Positions 31,122 through 39,875 of a DNA stretch of 64,000 nucleotides are shown here, one piece after another; positions within the stretch are counted from its first letter, which is position 1; the number at the start of each line of letters is the position of its first letter. The stretch is from Actinokineospora bangkokensis (GTDB lineage: Bacteria; Actinomycetota; Actinomycetes; Mycobacteriales; Pseudonocardiaceae), in contig NZ_MKQR01000017.1 of assembly GCF_001940455.1 (NCBI RefSeq), positions 288,081 to 352,080 of the forward strand, given 5' to 3'. The notes beneath the pieces are model-generated. The model ran no database searches. It had not been told where the DNA came from and saw nothing but the letters and a program-made list of their open reading frames with translations. The position numbers were made by a program, and so were the translations under genes.

Positions 31122-33152
31122 TCAGCGCGGGGCGGTGAAGTACCGGGTCTCGAACTTCACCGCCGCCCCCGGGGCCACCCAGCCCGGCACCGCCGACAGC
31201 GGCACGCCGTCGGGCTCGCCGACGGCGGTGGCCAGCCGGGCGCCGAGGCCGGGGGCCAGCGGCGCCGCGGCCATCGCGACCGCGCGCACCGCCATCAGCT
31301 CCAGCGCCGCGCAGGTGCGCGCCAGGCCGGTGCCCGGCATCGCCTCCTGCACGTCCGCGCTGACCTCGGCGAAGTCCTCGGCGCGGGCGACCAGCTCGCG
31401 CAGCCCGGCCAGCACCGCCCTGGCGCCCGCCCGCTCGGGGCGCAGCTCCAGCGCGGCGGTGGCGCACAGCCGGGCGATGTGGCCGTAGAAGCGCTCGGCC
31501 TCGGCGTTCCAGGCGCCGCCCTCGGGGGCGACCCCGGCGAAGTGCTCGGCCACCCGCGACCCCACACCGTCCAACCAGGACTGCCACCGGCCCAGCTCGC
31601 CGGTGCTGAACCGGGCGTAGCCCTCGGCGGTGAAGTCGCGCCGGCGCACGTCCGGCGCGGTGGCGGTCAGGTAGAGCCGCAGCTGGTCGGCGGTGTCCTC
31701 GGTCAGCGCCTCGCGCGCCCAGACGGCGTGCTTGCGGCCGGTCGAGAACTTCTGCCCGTCCAGCAGGTAGAACTCATTGCACACCAGCGTGTCCGGCAGG
31801 GCAACCAGGTCGGTGAAGGCGCCGAGCACGGCCGGGAAGGCGAACGCGCGCAGGAAGGCGTTGTCGAAGCCGAAGAACAGCGCGGTGCGCGGGCTGGTGG
31901 CCGCGGCGTAGGCGGCCCAGCCGTCGACGCCCTCCTGCCGGGCCAGGTGCTCCAGGGCGACCAGGAACCGGGCGACCAGCTCGAAGGCGGAGTACATCCG
32001 CTGCTCGGCGTGCGCGGGGTCGGCGCCGTCGACCTGCTCGACGCGGATCGGGATGCCGGAGTCGGCCGGGGTGCTCACCGGCAGGTCGGGCAGCGGGTGG
32101 GCGATCACCCGCTCGACGTAGCCGCGCAGCCGGGAGTGCATCGCCGCGCCGCGCAGGTACCCGGTCAGCCGCTCGCGCAGCGGTTCCAGGGGCAGGAAGT
32201 AGCGGGTGAGCGGCACCTGCTCGGCGGGGGCGCCGCAGGTGGCGCAGCTGGGGTCGACCAGGTCGCGGTCGTGGTAGGGCAGCGCGCACACCTCGCACTC
32301 GATGCCCGCGGTCTGGTCGGAGCCGCAGTGCGGGCAGCGCCCGGCGACGAACGCCTCCAGCAGGAACCGCCCGCACGGGGCGCAGTGGTTGGTCGGCTCG
32401 GTGCGGGCCACCACGGCCCCGTCGGCGAGCAGCCGCTCGAACACCTCGCGGGCCAGCCCGGGGTAGGTCTGGTCGGAGGGGCGCACGAACACGTCCCACT
32501 CCACCCGCGCGGCGCGCAGCCCCTCCTGGATGGCGTCGGTGTTGCGCTCGGCCAGCTCGTAGAAGGACAGGCCCTCGGCGGCCGCGGCGGCGGCGACCTG
32601 GCTCTGGTGGCCGACCGTGCCGAGCAGCAGCTTGGCCTGCTCCCCCGCGGCCAGCAGCGCGCGGCGGCAGGTGTCGGCGGTGAGGAACGGGCCCGCGATG
32701 TGGCCCAGGTGCAGCTCGCCGTTCGGGGTGGGGAACGACGGCAGCAGCAGCACCGGCCGCCCGTCGGCGCGGGTGGCGCCCGCGCGCTGCCGCTCGGCGT
32801 GCGCCTGCTGGAAGCCCGCCATGTCCTCCCACCAGATCGAGAAGAACGACAGCGGCCGGTCGGTGGCGATGTTGCGCAGGGTGTGCGGGGCAAGCGGGGG
32901 CAGGTAGACGCTGTCGCCCGCCCGCAGCGGGCGCGTCAGCCCGTCCCAGCCGACCTCGCCCTCACCGTCGAGCACCACCCACACCTCCAGGTCGTGGTGG
33001 TTGTGCGCGGCGGTGACCTCCCCGGGGCGCAGGGTGACCCGGCGGACCTGGAACGGCGGACGCGCGTGCGCCGCCCAGTCCGGGGGCGCGCTGCGGACGA
33101 ACCCTTCGGCGGCGAGGTCGGCCACCTCGCGGGGGACACCACTGGTGATCAT
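31122..33152 (-). CDS. Cupin/methionyl-tRNA-synthetase-like fusion, probable hydrazine synthetase
   Basis: A 676-residue fusion. Residues 1-125 are a cupin with metal ligands HNHH...E and a distal His in LPPLAPHTLRN. From about 140 the protein follows methionyl-tRNA synthetase: HLGHIAGP for the HIGH motif, paired zinc-type cysteines (CAPCG, CPHCG, CEVC, CATCG) and GQKFSTGRKH in place of KMSKS. In s56-p1 and related pathways such a fusion joins N6-hydroxylysine to an amino acid, the synthetase part activating the hydroxylamine and the cupin part catalysing N-N bond formation; formycin and pyrazofurin clusters contain relatives. The lysine N6-hydroxylase is the next gene upstream, which makes the assignment strong. 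The start ATG 33152 has AGGAG 11 bases upstream. Confidence 0.92.
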   Translation of the reverse strand: MITSGVPREVADLAAEGFVRSAPPDWAAHARPPFQVRRVTLRPGEVTAAHNHHDLEVWVVLDGEGEVGWDGLTRPLRAGDSVYLPPLAPHTLRNIATDRPLSFFSIWWEDMAGFQQAHAERQRAGATRADGRPVLLLPSFPTPNGELHLGHIAGPFLTADTCRRALLAAGEQAKLLLGTVGHQSQVAAAAAAEGLSFYELAERNTDAIQEGLRAARVEWDVFVRPSDQTYPGLAREVFERLLADGAVVARTEPTNHCAPCGRFLLEAFVAGRCPHCGSDQTAGIECEVCALPYHDRDLVDPSCATCGAPAEQVPLTRYFLPLEPLRERLTGYLRGAAMHSRLRGYVERVIAHPLPDLPVSTPADSGIPIRVEQVDGADPAHAEQRMYSAFELVARFLVALEHLARQEGVDGWAAYAAATSPRTALFFGFDNAFLRAFAFPAVLGAFTDLVALPDTLVCNEFYLLDGQKFSTGRKHAVWAREALTEDTADQLRLYLTATAPDVRRRDFTAEGYARFSTGELGRWQSWLDGVGSRVAEHFAGVAPEGGAWNAEAERFYGHIARLCATAALELRPERAGARAVLAGLRELVARAEDFAEVSADVQEAMPGTGLARTCAALELMAVRAVAMAAAPLAPGLGARLATAVGEPDGVPLSAVPGWVAPGAAVKFETRYFTAPR

Positions 33153-33235
33153 CGGGGTCGGCACTCCTGTCGACGTGCTGGGGCTGTGGAGCTGGTGGAG
33201 CCGGGTGGCGGGCCCGCGCGGGGCCCGCCGACCGC

Positions 33236-34645
33236 TTACCGGTGGCCGAGCACGGCCATCGGGACGTCGTGGTCGGGGTCGGCGTCGGCCGCCGGGTGCC
33301 CCACCCAGTCCAGGGCGGCGCGCACGGCACCGGTGTCGTAGCGCTCGAAGCCCAGCAGCGAGTTCGCGATGGTGGCGCTGCGCCAGGCCAGCAGGCTCAG
33401 GTTCGGGTCGGCGACGCCGAAGCGGTGCCGGGCGGCGTTCTGCACGTACACCCGGTTCTGCTCGGGCCCGCGCCACTCCAGGCTGAAGTCGGCGCGCACG
33501 GCCAGTTCCCCGCCGGGCACCAGCAGCTCGCGCAGCCGGTGCAGCGGGGCGGGCAGGTCGTGGCGGTAGCCGGTGGCGCAGATGACCACGTCGACGTCCT
33601 CGGTGAGCCCGCTGCCGTCGCCCGCCAACCAGCCGGTGCGCAGCGCGCCCGCGGCGTCGGTGACCGAGGTGAGCCGGTGGCCCAGCAGCACCCGGCACGG
33701 GCGGTCCAGGCCGTCGAGCTCCTCCAGGTCGTAGAGCCGCTGGTAGATGGCCTCCAGCAGGGACGCCGACACCCCGTCGCTGGCCATCCGCTGCCGCTCG
33801 ACGAGCGCGGCGCGGCGGGCGGCGGGCAGGCCGTGGAAGTAGGTGCTGTAGTTCGGCACGAACAGCTCGTCGACGAACGGGGTGTCGTCCAGCGGCAGCA
33901 GGTTGTCCCGGGAGGTGCCCCAGAGCACCGCCGCGGGCCGGTCCGGGGTGCTCAGCAGGTGGTGCACGACCTCGGCGCCGCTCTGCCCGCCGCCGACGAC
34001 GGCCACCCGCAGCCCGGTGAAGTCGCGCGGCTGGGCGAGCACCTGCGAGGCGTGGAACACCCGGTGCGGCTCGAACCCGGTGGCGCAGGCGGGCAGCTTC
34101 GGGTCCAGGCCGGTGCCGGTGACGACGTTGCGGGCGCGGTAGGTGCCCTCGCCGGTCTCGACGGTGAACAGCTCGCCGTCCCAGTCCACCGCGCGCACGT
34201 CCACTCCGAAGCGCAGGTTGGGCACCCGCTCGGCGGCCCACTGGCAGTACTGCTCGAACTCCCGGCGCGGCACCTTGGAGCGGCCGGTGACCAGCAGCCG
34301 GTAGAACCGCTTGTTCTCCACCAGGAACGCGGGGAACGAGTACGGGCTGGTCGGGTCGACCGGGGTCACCAGGTCCTTGAGGTAGTGCACCTGCATCTGC
34401 ACGTCGGGCAGCATCAGCCCGGCGTGCCAGGTGAAGCGCTCCGCGCGGTCGAGGAACACCGCCCTGACGCCGTCCCCGCCGGGGGCGCCGGGACCGGCGG
34501 TGCGCTCGGCGCCCGCCAGCAGCGCGGCGAGGCTGAGGTTGGACGGGCCGATGCCGATGCCGACCACGTCGAGCACCTCGCCGGTGGGCGGGGCGGTCGG
34601 GTCGGGGGTGCCCGGGTGCGGGCTGCTCATCGGGTGCGTGGTCAT
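33236..34645 (-). CDS. L-lysine N6-monooxygenase (flavin-dependent N-hydroxylase)
   Basis: A 469-residue class-B flavin N-hydroxylase. GIGIGPSNLSLAALL is the FAD motif with the family Pro-Ser-Asn, VVGGGQSGAEVVHHL the NADPH motif, and CATGYRHDLP the C-terminal ATGY element. These enzymes hydroxylate the side-chain nitrogen of lysine or ornithine. Siderophore synthesis is the best known use, but next to a cupin/MetRS fusion it supplies N6-hydroxylysine for N-N bond formation. The first 25 residues are Pro/Thr-rich and probably disordered. The ATG overlaps the upstream saccharopine-dehydrogenase-like stop by 4 bases (ATGA), so the two are coupled. Confidence 0.92.
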   Translation of the reverse strand: MTTHPMSSPHPGTPDPTAPPTGEVLDVVGIGIGPSNLSLAALLAGAERTAGPGAPGGDGVRAVFLDRAERFTWHAGLMLPDVQMQVHYLKDLVTPVDPTSPYSFPAFLVENKRFYRLLVTGRSKVPRREFEQYCQWAAERVPNLRFGVDVRAVDWDGELFTVETGEGTYRARNVVTGTGLDPKLPACATGFEPHRVFHASQVLAQPRDFTGLRVAVVGGGQSGAEVVHHLLSTPDRPAAVLWGTSRDNLLPLDDTPFVDELFVPNYSTYFHGLPAARRAALVERQRMASDGVSASLLEAIYQRLYDLEELDGLDRPCRVLLGHRLTSVTDAAGALRTGWLAGDGSGLTEDVDVVICATGYRHDLPAPLHRLRELLVPGGELAVRADFSLEWRGPEQNRVYVQNAARHRFGVADPNLSLLAWRSATIANSLLGFERYDTGAVRAALDWVGHPAADADPDHDVPMAVLGHR

Positions 34646-35850
34646 CGTGGTGCGCCTCCGGTTCCGGCGGCGCCCGGGGACGCCGGTGCGGTGTCGCCGC
34701 CGTCGGACGACCAGCGCACGCCCAGGGCGGCGAGGTCGGCGGTCAGTCGGGTGAACAGCTGCGGGGTGGTGGCCAGGTGCGGGCGGACCCACCCGGTGCC
34801 CGCCACCGCGCCCTCGGCGAGCGCGGCGGTGGCCCAGGCGAGGGTGAAGCCGGTGGTGCGGGCCATCGCGGGGAGCCCGGTGGCCGGGTCCTGGCGGTCG
34901 ACGAGCAGGGCGCGCAGGGCGAGCACGCGGCCCTCGGCGTCGGGGCGGCCGCGGCCGACGACGTCGAGCACCACCAGGTCGCGGTCGTCGGGCCCGGCCC
35001 GCAGGCGGGGCGCGAGCACGTGCTCGACGACCCGCTTCGGGGCCACGCTGACGCCGTCGACCTCCAGCGGCCGCTCGTCGAGCAGCCCGAGGTCGGCCAG
35101 GCCGGTGACGGCCGCGGCGAACCCGGGCCAGCGCAGGGTCTTCTGGGTGCAGTCGGCGCCCGCCAGCGCCGGGTGCTCGGCCAGCCAGGGCACCATGCCG
35201 TCGTGGTAGGCCTCCAGGGTGCCCACGCCGGGCACCGCCACCTGCTCGACGCCGGAGAACCGGGGGTGCTCCACGACCGCCCCGCCCGCCACCGCCAGCG
35301 CGGCGCGCTGCGCGACGGGCAGGTGGTTGGCCAGCTCCCCGCCGAAGAACGCGGTGTAGCCCCAGGGCGGGCGCGGGGCGTGCGGGACGCCGCCGCAGCG
35401 CACCTCGACCGCCGCGGGCCCCTCCCCGGTCAGCTCGACGATCCGCCGGGCGACGTCGGTGGCGACCAGCTCGGTGAGCCCGGGCTCCAGCCCGATCGGC
35501 AGCAGCACCGGGACGCGGCCGTCGGCGGCGGCGTGCAGGTCGGCCAGCTCCTCGGTGGGGGGCCGGGTGATGCTGGCCAGCGGGACCCCGGCGGCGGCGG
35601 CCTCGGCCACCGCCGCCCGGGTGGCCGACCAGGGCACCGCCGCGGCCACCGCGGCGCACCCGGGCAGCGCGGCGGCGAGGTCGTCGGCGACCCGGACCCG
35701 GCGGCCGGTGCCGTCGAGCCACCGGGCGAGCCCGGCCGCCCGGTCGCGGTCCCGGTCGACGAGGGTGATGCCGCTGGTGCGCGGGTCGCGCGCGAGCGCG
35801 TGGGCGGCGCCGCGGCCCATCTGGCCGCAGCCGAGCAGCGTGACCTCCAC
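34642..35850 (-). CDS. Saccharopine-dehydrogenase-like oxidoreductase
   Basis: A 402-residue protein from GTG 35850 with GGAGAGG upstream. TLLGCGQMGRGAAHALA is the Rossmann loop; the middle (GLEPGLTELVATDVARRI) and later regions match saccharopine / lysine 6-dehydrogenase relatives. Saccharopine dehydrogenase cleaves the C-N bond joining the lysine side chain to an amino acid. The hydrazine adduct of N6-hydroxylysine and an amino acid has the same geometry, so this enzyme may split it, leaving a hydrazino acid and aminoadipate semialdehyde. Coupling (ATGA) with the lysine hydroxylase supports involvement at this point. The last 20 residues are low-complexity. Confidence 0.82.
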   Translation of the reverse strand: MEVTLLGCGQMGRGAAHALARDPRTSGITLVDRDRDRAAGLARWLDGTGRRVRVADDLAAALPGCAAVAAAVPWSATRAAVAEAAAAGVPLASITRPPTEELADLHAAADGRVPVLLPIGLEPGLTELVATDVARRIVELTGEGPAAVEVRCGGVPHAPRPPWGYTAFFGGELANHLPVAQRAALAVAGGAVVEHPRFSGVEQVAVPGVGTLEAYHDGMVPWLAEHPALAGADCTQKTLRWPGFAAAVTGLADLGLLDERPLEVDGVSVAPKRVVEHVLAPRLRAGPDDRDLVVLDVVGRGRPDAEGRVLALRALLVDRQDPATGLPAMARTTGFTLAWATAALAEGAVAGTGWVRPHLATTPQLFTRLTADLAALGVRWSSDGGDTAPASPGAAGTGGAPR

Positions 35851-35939
35851 CTGCCTGCCTCTCCGGTCGGCGGTGCTGTCGTCGTGGGTGTTGAGGTGTA
35901 GGTGCTGGGGTGTGGTGGTCCGGGGTGTGGTGCCGGACC

Positions 35940-37184
35940 TCAGCCCGCGGTGACGCGGGCGGTGACGACCTCGGGCACCGCGTCGAGCAGCGCGTCGAGA
36001 CCCGCGCGGTGCACGTGGCGCGCGCACACCGCGGCGACCCGCTGGCTGCCGAAGTCGGCGGGCGGCAGCTTCACCGCCGCACCCACCGGCACCTCGGTGA
36101 AGACGTGGTCGTAGCCGGGGGCGTCGACCAGCTCGGCCACCCCGTCCAGCCCGGCGTAGGTGCCCGCGGACCCGGCCAGCACGAACCGCAGCCCCGCGTG
36201 CAGGTCCCGGTCGGGGGTCAGCCGCAGCGGCTCGCCGGTGGCGACCCGGATGACGTTCTCGAAGAACGGGATGCCGGTGGCGGCGGGCACCAGGTGCGAG
36301 CCGATGTAGTCACCGGCGGGCCGGGCGGCCACCTCCAGGAACCGCATGCCGCGCTCGCCCCACTTGGCCTCCAGGTGGAAGGCGCAGTTGTCGAAGCCCA
36401 GCGCCCGCACCACCTCGCCCGCCTGCCTGCTGATCGTGGCCTGCGCGTCGGTGGGCAGCGCGCTCGGGAAGCGGTGGGTCAGCTCCAGGTGGAACGGGTC
36501 GGTGGTCACCTTGTCGGTGATGCCGACGACGTGCACCTGCCCGGCGGCGACGAAGCCCTCCACCGACAGCTCCACCCCGTCGAGGTACTCCTCGACGATG
36601 AACTCGGCGCCGAACTGCTGGAACACCGGGTCGAAGCCGGGGTCGGCGATGCGCAGCAGCTCGGTCATCGCCGGTTCCAGGTCGGCCTCCGAGCGCAGCT
36701 CGAAGATGCCCTTGGACCCCGAGGCGCCGGTGGGCTTGACCACGGCGGGCAGCCCGATCCGCTCGACCGCGGCGCGCAGCCCGGCCAGGTCGGTGACCCG
36801 CTCGTAGGCGGGCAGCACGTCGACCTTCCCGGAGATGGCCTGCTTCATCACGTACTTGTTGCGCGCGGCCAGGGCGGCCTCGGCGGGCAGCGCGGGCAGC
36901 CCGAGGTCGGTGGCGATCGCGCTGACCAGCCGCACGTCGACCTCGGTGAAGTTGGGCACGCCCGCGATGTCGTGCTCGGCGGCCAGTTCCCTGGCCAGCT
37001 TGACCGACCGCTCGGTGTCGTAGGTGTCGACCTGGTGGAAGCTGTCGACCAGCGGTTCGGCGAACGCGGGCAGCGCGCGGCCCAGCACCACCACCCGGTA
37101 CCCGAGCGCCCGAGCGGCGAGCAGGGCCTCCTGGCCCTCCCGCTTGATCCGCCTGAGGTTCACGAACAGGACACTGCGGCTCAC
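35940..37184 (-). CDS. ATP-grasp ligase
   Basis: A 414-residue ATP-grasp protein from GTG 37184 with GGAGG upstream. RNKYVMKQAI marks the start of the ATP-grasp fold, LPAVVKPTGASGSKGIF is the glycine-rich ATP loop with the conserved Lys, and EVAARPAGDYIG near the end of the fold is the magnesium/phosphate region (usually E-NxR; here E-x-x-ARP). It resembles L-amino-acid ligases and carboxylate-amine ligases. It heads the leftward run ligase, saccharopine-DH-like, lysine hydroxylase, fusion. It may activate a carboxylate of the glutamate-derived unit for ring closure or carry a protecting amino acid; a PurP-like formylating role is less likely by sequence. Confidence 0.82.
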   Translation of the reverse strand: MSRSVLFVNLRRIKREGQEALLAARALGYRVVVLGRALPAFAEPLVDSFHQVDTYDTERSVKLARELAAEHDIAGVPNFTEVDVRLVSAIATDLGLPALPAEAALAARNKYVMKQAISGKVDVLPAYERVTDLAGLRAAVERIGLPAVVKPTGASGSKGIFELRSEADLEPAMTELLRIADPGFDPVFQQFGAEFIVEEYLDGVELSVEGFVAAGQVHVVGITDKVTTDPFHLELTHRFPSALPTDAQATISRQAGEVVRALGFDNCAFHLEAKWGERGMRFLEVAARPAGDYIGSHLVPAATGIPFFENVIRVATGEPLRLTPDRDLHAGLRFVLAGSAGTYAGLDGVAELVDAPGYDHVFTEVPVGAAVKLPPADFGSQRVAAVCARHVHRAGLDALLDAVPEVVTARVTAG

Positions 37185-37388
37185 CGGTTCCTCCAGTAGA
37201 CGTCGTGCGCGCCGGTGCGGCGCCGGCCGTCGATGATCTTCACCGGCACCTCGCCGAGTCAACCACAGCGCCCACCCCCCACCAACCCCGGCTCCACTGT
37301 GGACGCCTTGCGCCGCTCGTCCCCGGCCGGCTATCTCTGGGGTCCGGGGCCTGAGCGGGCGCCCGTCGCCGACGCGGGAGGAACTGAC

Positions 37389-38483
37389 ATGCGGGTCGTC
37401 ACCATCGGAGCGGGCGCCATCGGCACCGCGACCGCCCTGCGCCTGCGCCAAGCGGGCGCCGAGGTCGTCCACGTCGCCGCCACCGCCCCCCGCGACACCC
37501 TGTCCGCGCACAGCTTCTCGTGGGCCAACGGCATCGACGAGGGGTCCGAGGCCTACTGGCACCTGAGCCTGGAGGCCCTCGCCGCGCACCGGCGCCTCGC
37601 CGCCGAGACCGACCCGGCGTGGCTGGGCACCGGCGGCAACCTGCACTGGGCCGCCGACCCCGCGGGCGAGGAATCCCTGGCCACCGCGGCGAAGGGCTAC
37701 CGCGCCCTGGACTACCCGGTGCGGGAGCTGACCACCGCGCAGGCGCTGGAGCTGGAACCGGGACTGCGCCTGGACGACGCGGTGGGCCCCATCCGCTTCT
37801 ACCCCGACGACGTGTTCCTCCACACGGACCTGATGCTCGACGCGGTGGCGCGGGCGGCGACCGGGCTGGGGGTGCGGCAGCGGTTCGGCGAGCCGGTCGC
37901 CGGGATCGCCGCCGACGGCCGCGGCGTGCGGCTGGCGTCGGGGGAGGTCGTCGGGGCCGACGCGGTGGTGTGCTGCGCGGGCAGGGGGAACGCGGAACTG
38001 CTGGCGGGGTTGGGGATCACCCTCCCGCTGCTGGCGCCGGGCAGCCCGCGGCGGCTGACGCACGGGCTGATGGTGCGCACGACGCCGGTCGAGGCGGGGG
38101 TGCGGCGGGTGGTCCACGCGCCGCACCTGAGCATCCGGCCCGCGTCGGGGGGCGCGCTGATGTTGCACTGCCACGACCTGGACTGGTTGTTGAACGAGGG
38201 GGCCGACCCGGGGGAGCTGGCGGAGCGGGTGGTGTCGCGGCTGCCGGGGGTGCTGCCCTCGGCGGGTGGGGCGCGGGTGGCGTCGTACCTCGCCGCCGTG
38301 CGGCCGGTGCCGGTGGACGGGATGACGATCGTGGGGCCGGTGGCGGAGGGGTCGGCGGTGTCCGTGGTGGCCACGCACAGCGGGGTCACGTTGGCGGCGG
38401 TGCTGGCGGAGGTGGTGGTGGGGGACCTGGTGGGGCGACCGCACCCGCTGGCTGATGGGTTCCGGTTGTCGCGGTTCGGGTGA
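37389..38483 (+). CDS. FAD-dependent amine/amino-acid oxidase (DAAO/glycine-oxidase-like)
   Basis: A 364-residue flavoprotein. MRVVTIGAGAIGTATALRLR is the FAD-binding start, with GGAGGAACTGAC as ribosome site. Other DAAO-family features are the EALAAHRRLAAETDPAWLGTGG region, and VRPVPVDGMTIVGPVAEGSAVSVVATHSG near the end. In s56-p1-type hydrazine pathways a flavin oxidase of this family oxidises the N-N adduct so that a free hydrazino acid is released, so this gene and the saccharopine-dehydrogenase-like gene are alternative or sequential candidates for that step. It is divergent from the ATP-grasp gene, with a 204-base gap. Confidence 0.85.
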   Translation: MRVVTIGAGAIGTATALRLRQAGAEVVHVAATAPRDTLSAHSFSWANGIDEGSEAYWHLSLEALAAHRRLAAETDPAWLGTGGNLHWAADPAGEESLATAAKGYRALDYPVRELTTAQALELEPGLRLDDAVGPIRFYPDDVFLHTDLMLDAVARAATGLGVRQRFGEPVAGIAADGRGVRLASGEVVGADAVVCCAGRGNAELLAGLGITLPLLAPGSPRRLTHGLMVRTTPVEAGVRRVVHAPHLSIRPASGGALMLHCHDLDWLLNEGADPGELAERVVSRLPGVLPSAGGARVASYLAAVRPVPVDGMTIVGPVAEGSAVSVVATHSGVTLAAVLAEVVVGDLVGRPHPLADGFRLSRFG

Positions 38484-38593
38484 GGTGGAGGCTCGTCTGG
38501 GCTTTGGCTTGGCGGTCGCCTCGCCTTGCTTCGGGGGGTGGAGGGGTCGCCTCGCCTTCGGCTTCGGCGGGTGATTTCGGGATTTTGGGGCTG

Positions 38594-38739
38594 GCTCGAT
38601 GTGGTGGTTGTGCTTGACCGGGGCCCCTGCGGCGATCATGTGCTCGGGGTGGGGAAAAGGTGAGGCCTTCGGCCCCACCCCCCGGCCGTGGGTAGCACAT
38701 GATCGCCTTCCCCGGTCAAGCACAACCACCACATCGAGC
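38594..38739. repeat. Long nested palindromic element, copy C (near-identical to copy A)
   Basis: Outer arms GCTCGATGTGGTGGTTGTGC... (38594-38623) and their complement (38710-38739) pair perfectly over 30 bases; the inner GCGATCATGTGCT arms and loop hairpin (GGCC-TTC-GGCC) match copy A with only about five differences. The flank upstream (CTCGCCTTCGGCTTCGG) and downstream (AGGGCCGTAGCCGGGCCG, TCCGTAGGTGG) also match. It fills most of the 364-base gap between the flavin oxidase and the convergent IPNS-like gene. Confidence 0.85.
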
Positions 38740-38799
38740 AGGGCCGTAGCCGGGCCGGCGGGTCCGTAGGTGGTGCTGTCTTTGAAGGGAAAGGACAGT

Positions 38800-38847
38800 G
38801 GGGGGTGGGGCTGGGGAAGGCTTGGGGGGCTTGGGGTTGGGGGTGGG
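38800..38847 (+). other. G-rich tract able to form G-quadruplexes
   Basis: Seven or more runs of three to six G separated by one to four bases, on the plus strand, ending directly at the stop codon of the leftward IPNS-like gene. It may slow polymerase or act as a terminator for read-through from the left. Confidence 0.4.
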
Positions 38848-39828
38848 CTAGCTGTCCAGGGCGGTGCCCAGGCCCGCGAAGCGGTTGGCGATGAAATCGC
38901 CCCAGGTGGGGTCGAGGGTCTTGAGGCCATCGGGGCCGATCTGCCACTGCTTCGCGGCGTGGGGCGGGTAGGCGAACATGACCGAGGACATGCGGACGTA
39001 CTCGCCGTCGCCGAAGGGTTGGGGGGTTTGGAGGGTGGAGCGGTGGACGCGGTGGGTGGAGGGGCGGAAGCGGTTCTCCGAGGCGTGGGTGAGCATGCGG
39101 CCGACGTTGCAGAGCAGGACGTCGGTGCCCGCGATGATGGGTTCGACCCAGGTGCCGTCGTGCAGGACGTACTGGAGGCCGCCGTCGGACGGGGGGAGTT
39201 GGAGGCCGAGCATCTGGATGCCGGAGTGCTCGTGGGCGAGGACCTCGCGGTCGCCGGTGCCGCGGTAGTGGATGACGCGCAGGTTGGTGGCGCCGCGGTC
39301 GAGGTCGAGGCTGGGGGCGCCGTCGGGGAGCATGCCGCGGATGACGTCGCTGAAGGTGGTGATGACCTGGAAGGCGGTGTCGAACACGGCGCGGGCGTGG
39401 CCCGCGAACTCCGGGAACGCGCGCAGCAGGGCGTCGGCGCCCTCCGGGCGGTTGTCGAGCATGCCGCCGGAGACGTGCACGAACTCCTTCGGGTCCGGCA
39501 CGCCCTTGGCCAGGCGGGGGATCTCGGAGTTGTACGGGAAGAACCCGTGGGTGCCGCCGTTGGACAGCTGGGGGGTGCGCTCGTAGGCGTAGTCGTCGAG
39601 GGACGGGTCGGTCGACAGGCAGGCGTCGCGGAAGCTGGACATCATCGCCCGCACCCGGTCACCGATCCCGGGCACCTCCACCGACATGAAGCCCCAGCCC
39701 TCCAACTGCTCGCGGATCGGGTCCGCGGCCGCGGTCAGGTCGGCGCGCACGTCGGTGGCGCGCACCACCGGCACCGACCCCGCGAGGGGGAAGGCGGTCA
39801 CGTTCGCTTCGGTCTCCACTGCATCCAT
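38848..39828 (-). CDS. Isopenicillin-N-synthase-like non-heme iron oxygenase with unusual metal motif
   Basis: A 326-residue member of the 2-oxoglutarate/Fe(II) or IPNS-like superfamily. The N-terminal DIOX_N-type region (VPVVRATDVRADL ... EQLEGWGFMSVEVPG) and C-terminal jelly-roll are clear. The metal site reads AHEHSGIQMLGLQ where the family has HxDxGxxTLL, so the acidic ligand appears replaced by His. The distal His lies in PSTHRVHRS and the 2-oxoglutarate RxS in YVRMSSV. The enzyme may therefore use a different ligand set or be inactive in the usual chemistry. The start ATG 39828 has GGAG upstream. It is probably co-transcribed with the ParB-domain regulator upstream and could oxidise a pathway intermediate. 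Confidence 0.83.
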   Translation of the reverse strand: MDAVETEANVTAFPLAGSVPVVRATDVRADLTAAADPIREQLEGWGFMSVEVPGIGDRVRAMMSSFRDACLSTDPSLDDYAYERTPQLSNGGTHGFFPYNSEIPRLAKGVPDPKEFVHVSGGMLDNRPEGADALLRAFPEFAGHARAVFDTAFQVITTFSDVIRGMLPDGAPSLDLDRGATNLRVIHYRGTGDREVLAHEHSGIQMLGLQLPPSDGGLQYVLHDGTWVEPIIAGTDVLLCNVGRMLTHASENRFRPSTHRVHRSTLQTPQPFGDGEYVRMSSVMFAYPPHAAKQWQIGPDGLKTLDPTWGDFIANRFAGLGTALDS

Positions 39829-39875
39829 GGTCGCTCCAGGGGGACGTCGGTCCAACGGCAAGGGGGTCGCGGCGC

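Noticed and set aside
31122-33152. A true methionyl-tRNA synthetase
   Set aside because: It has an N-terminal cupin, a degenerate KMSKS region and lies next to a lysine N6-hydroxylase.
29664-33341. A 1225-codon rightward open frame
   Set aside because: Antisense shadow of the aminotransferase and the cupin/MetRS fusion; no recognisable domain.
33236-34645. Siderophore biosynthesis based on the lysine N-hydroxylase
   Set aside because: No NIS synthetase, acyltransferase or siderophore NRPS is near it, and the adjacent fusion points to N-N bond formation; the only iron box in the window is at fprA.
16051-38483. A pure pyrazofurin-type pathway
   Set aside because: Pyrazofurin needs no purine-type ring closure; PurA-, PurB- and PurH-like genes and the aminotransferase favour a pyrazolopyrimidine.
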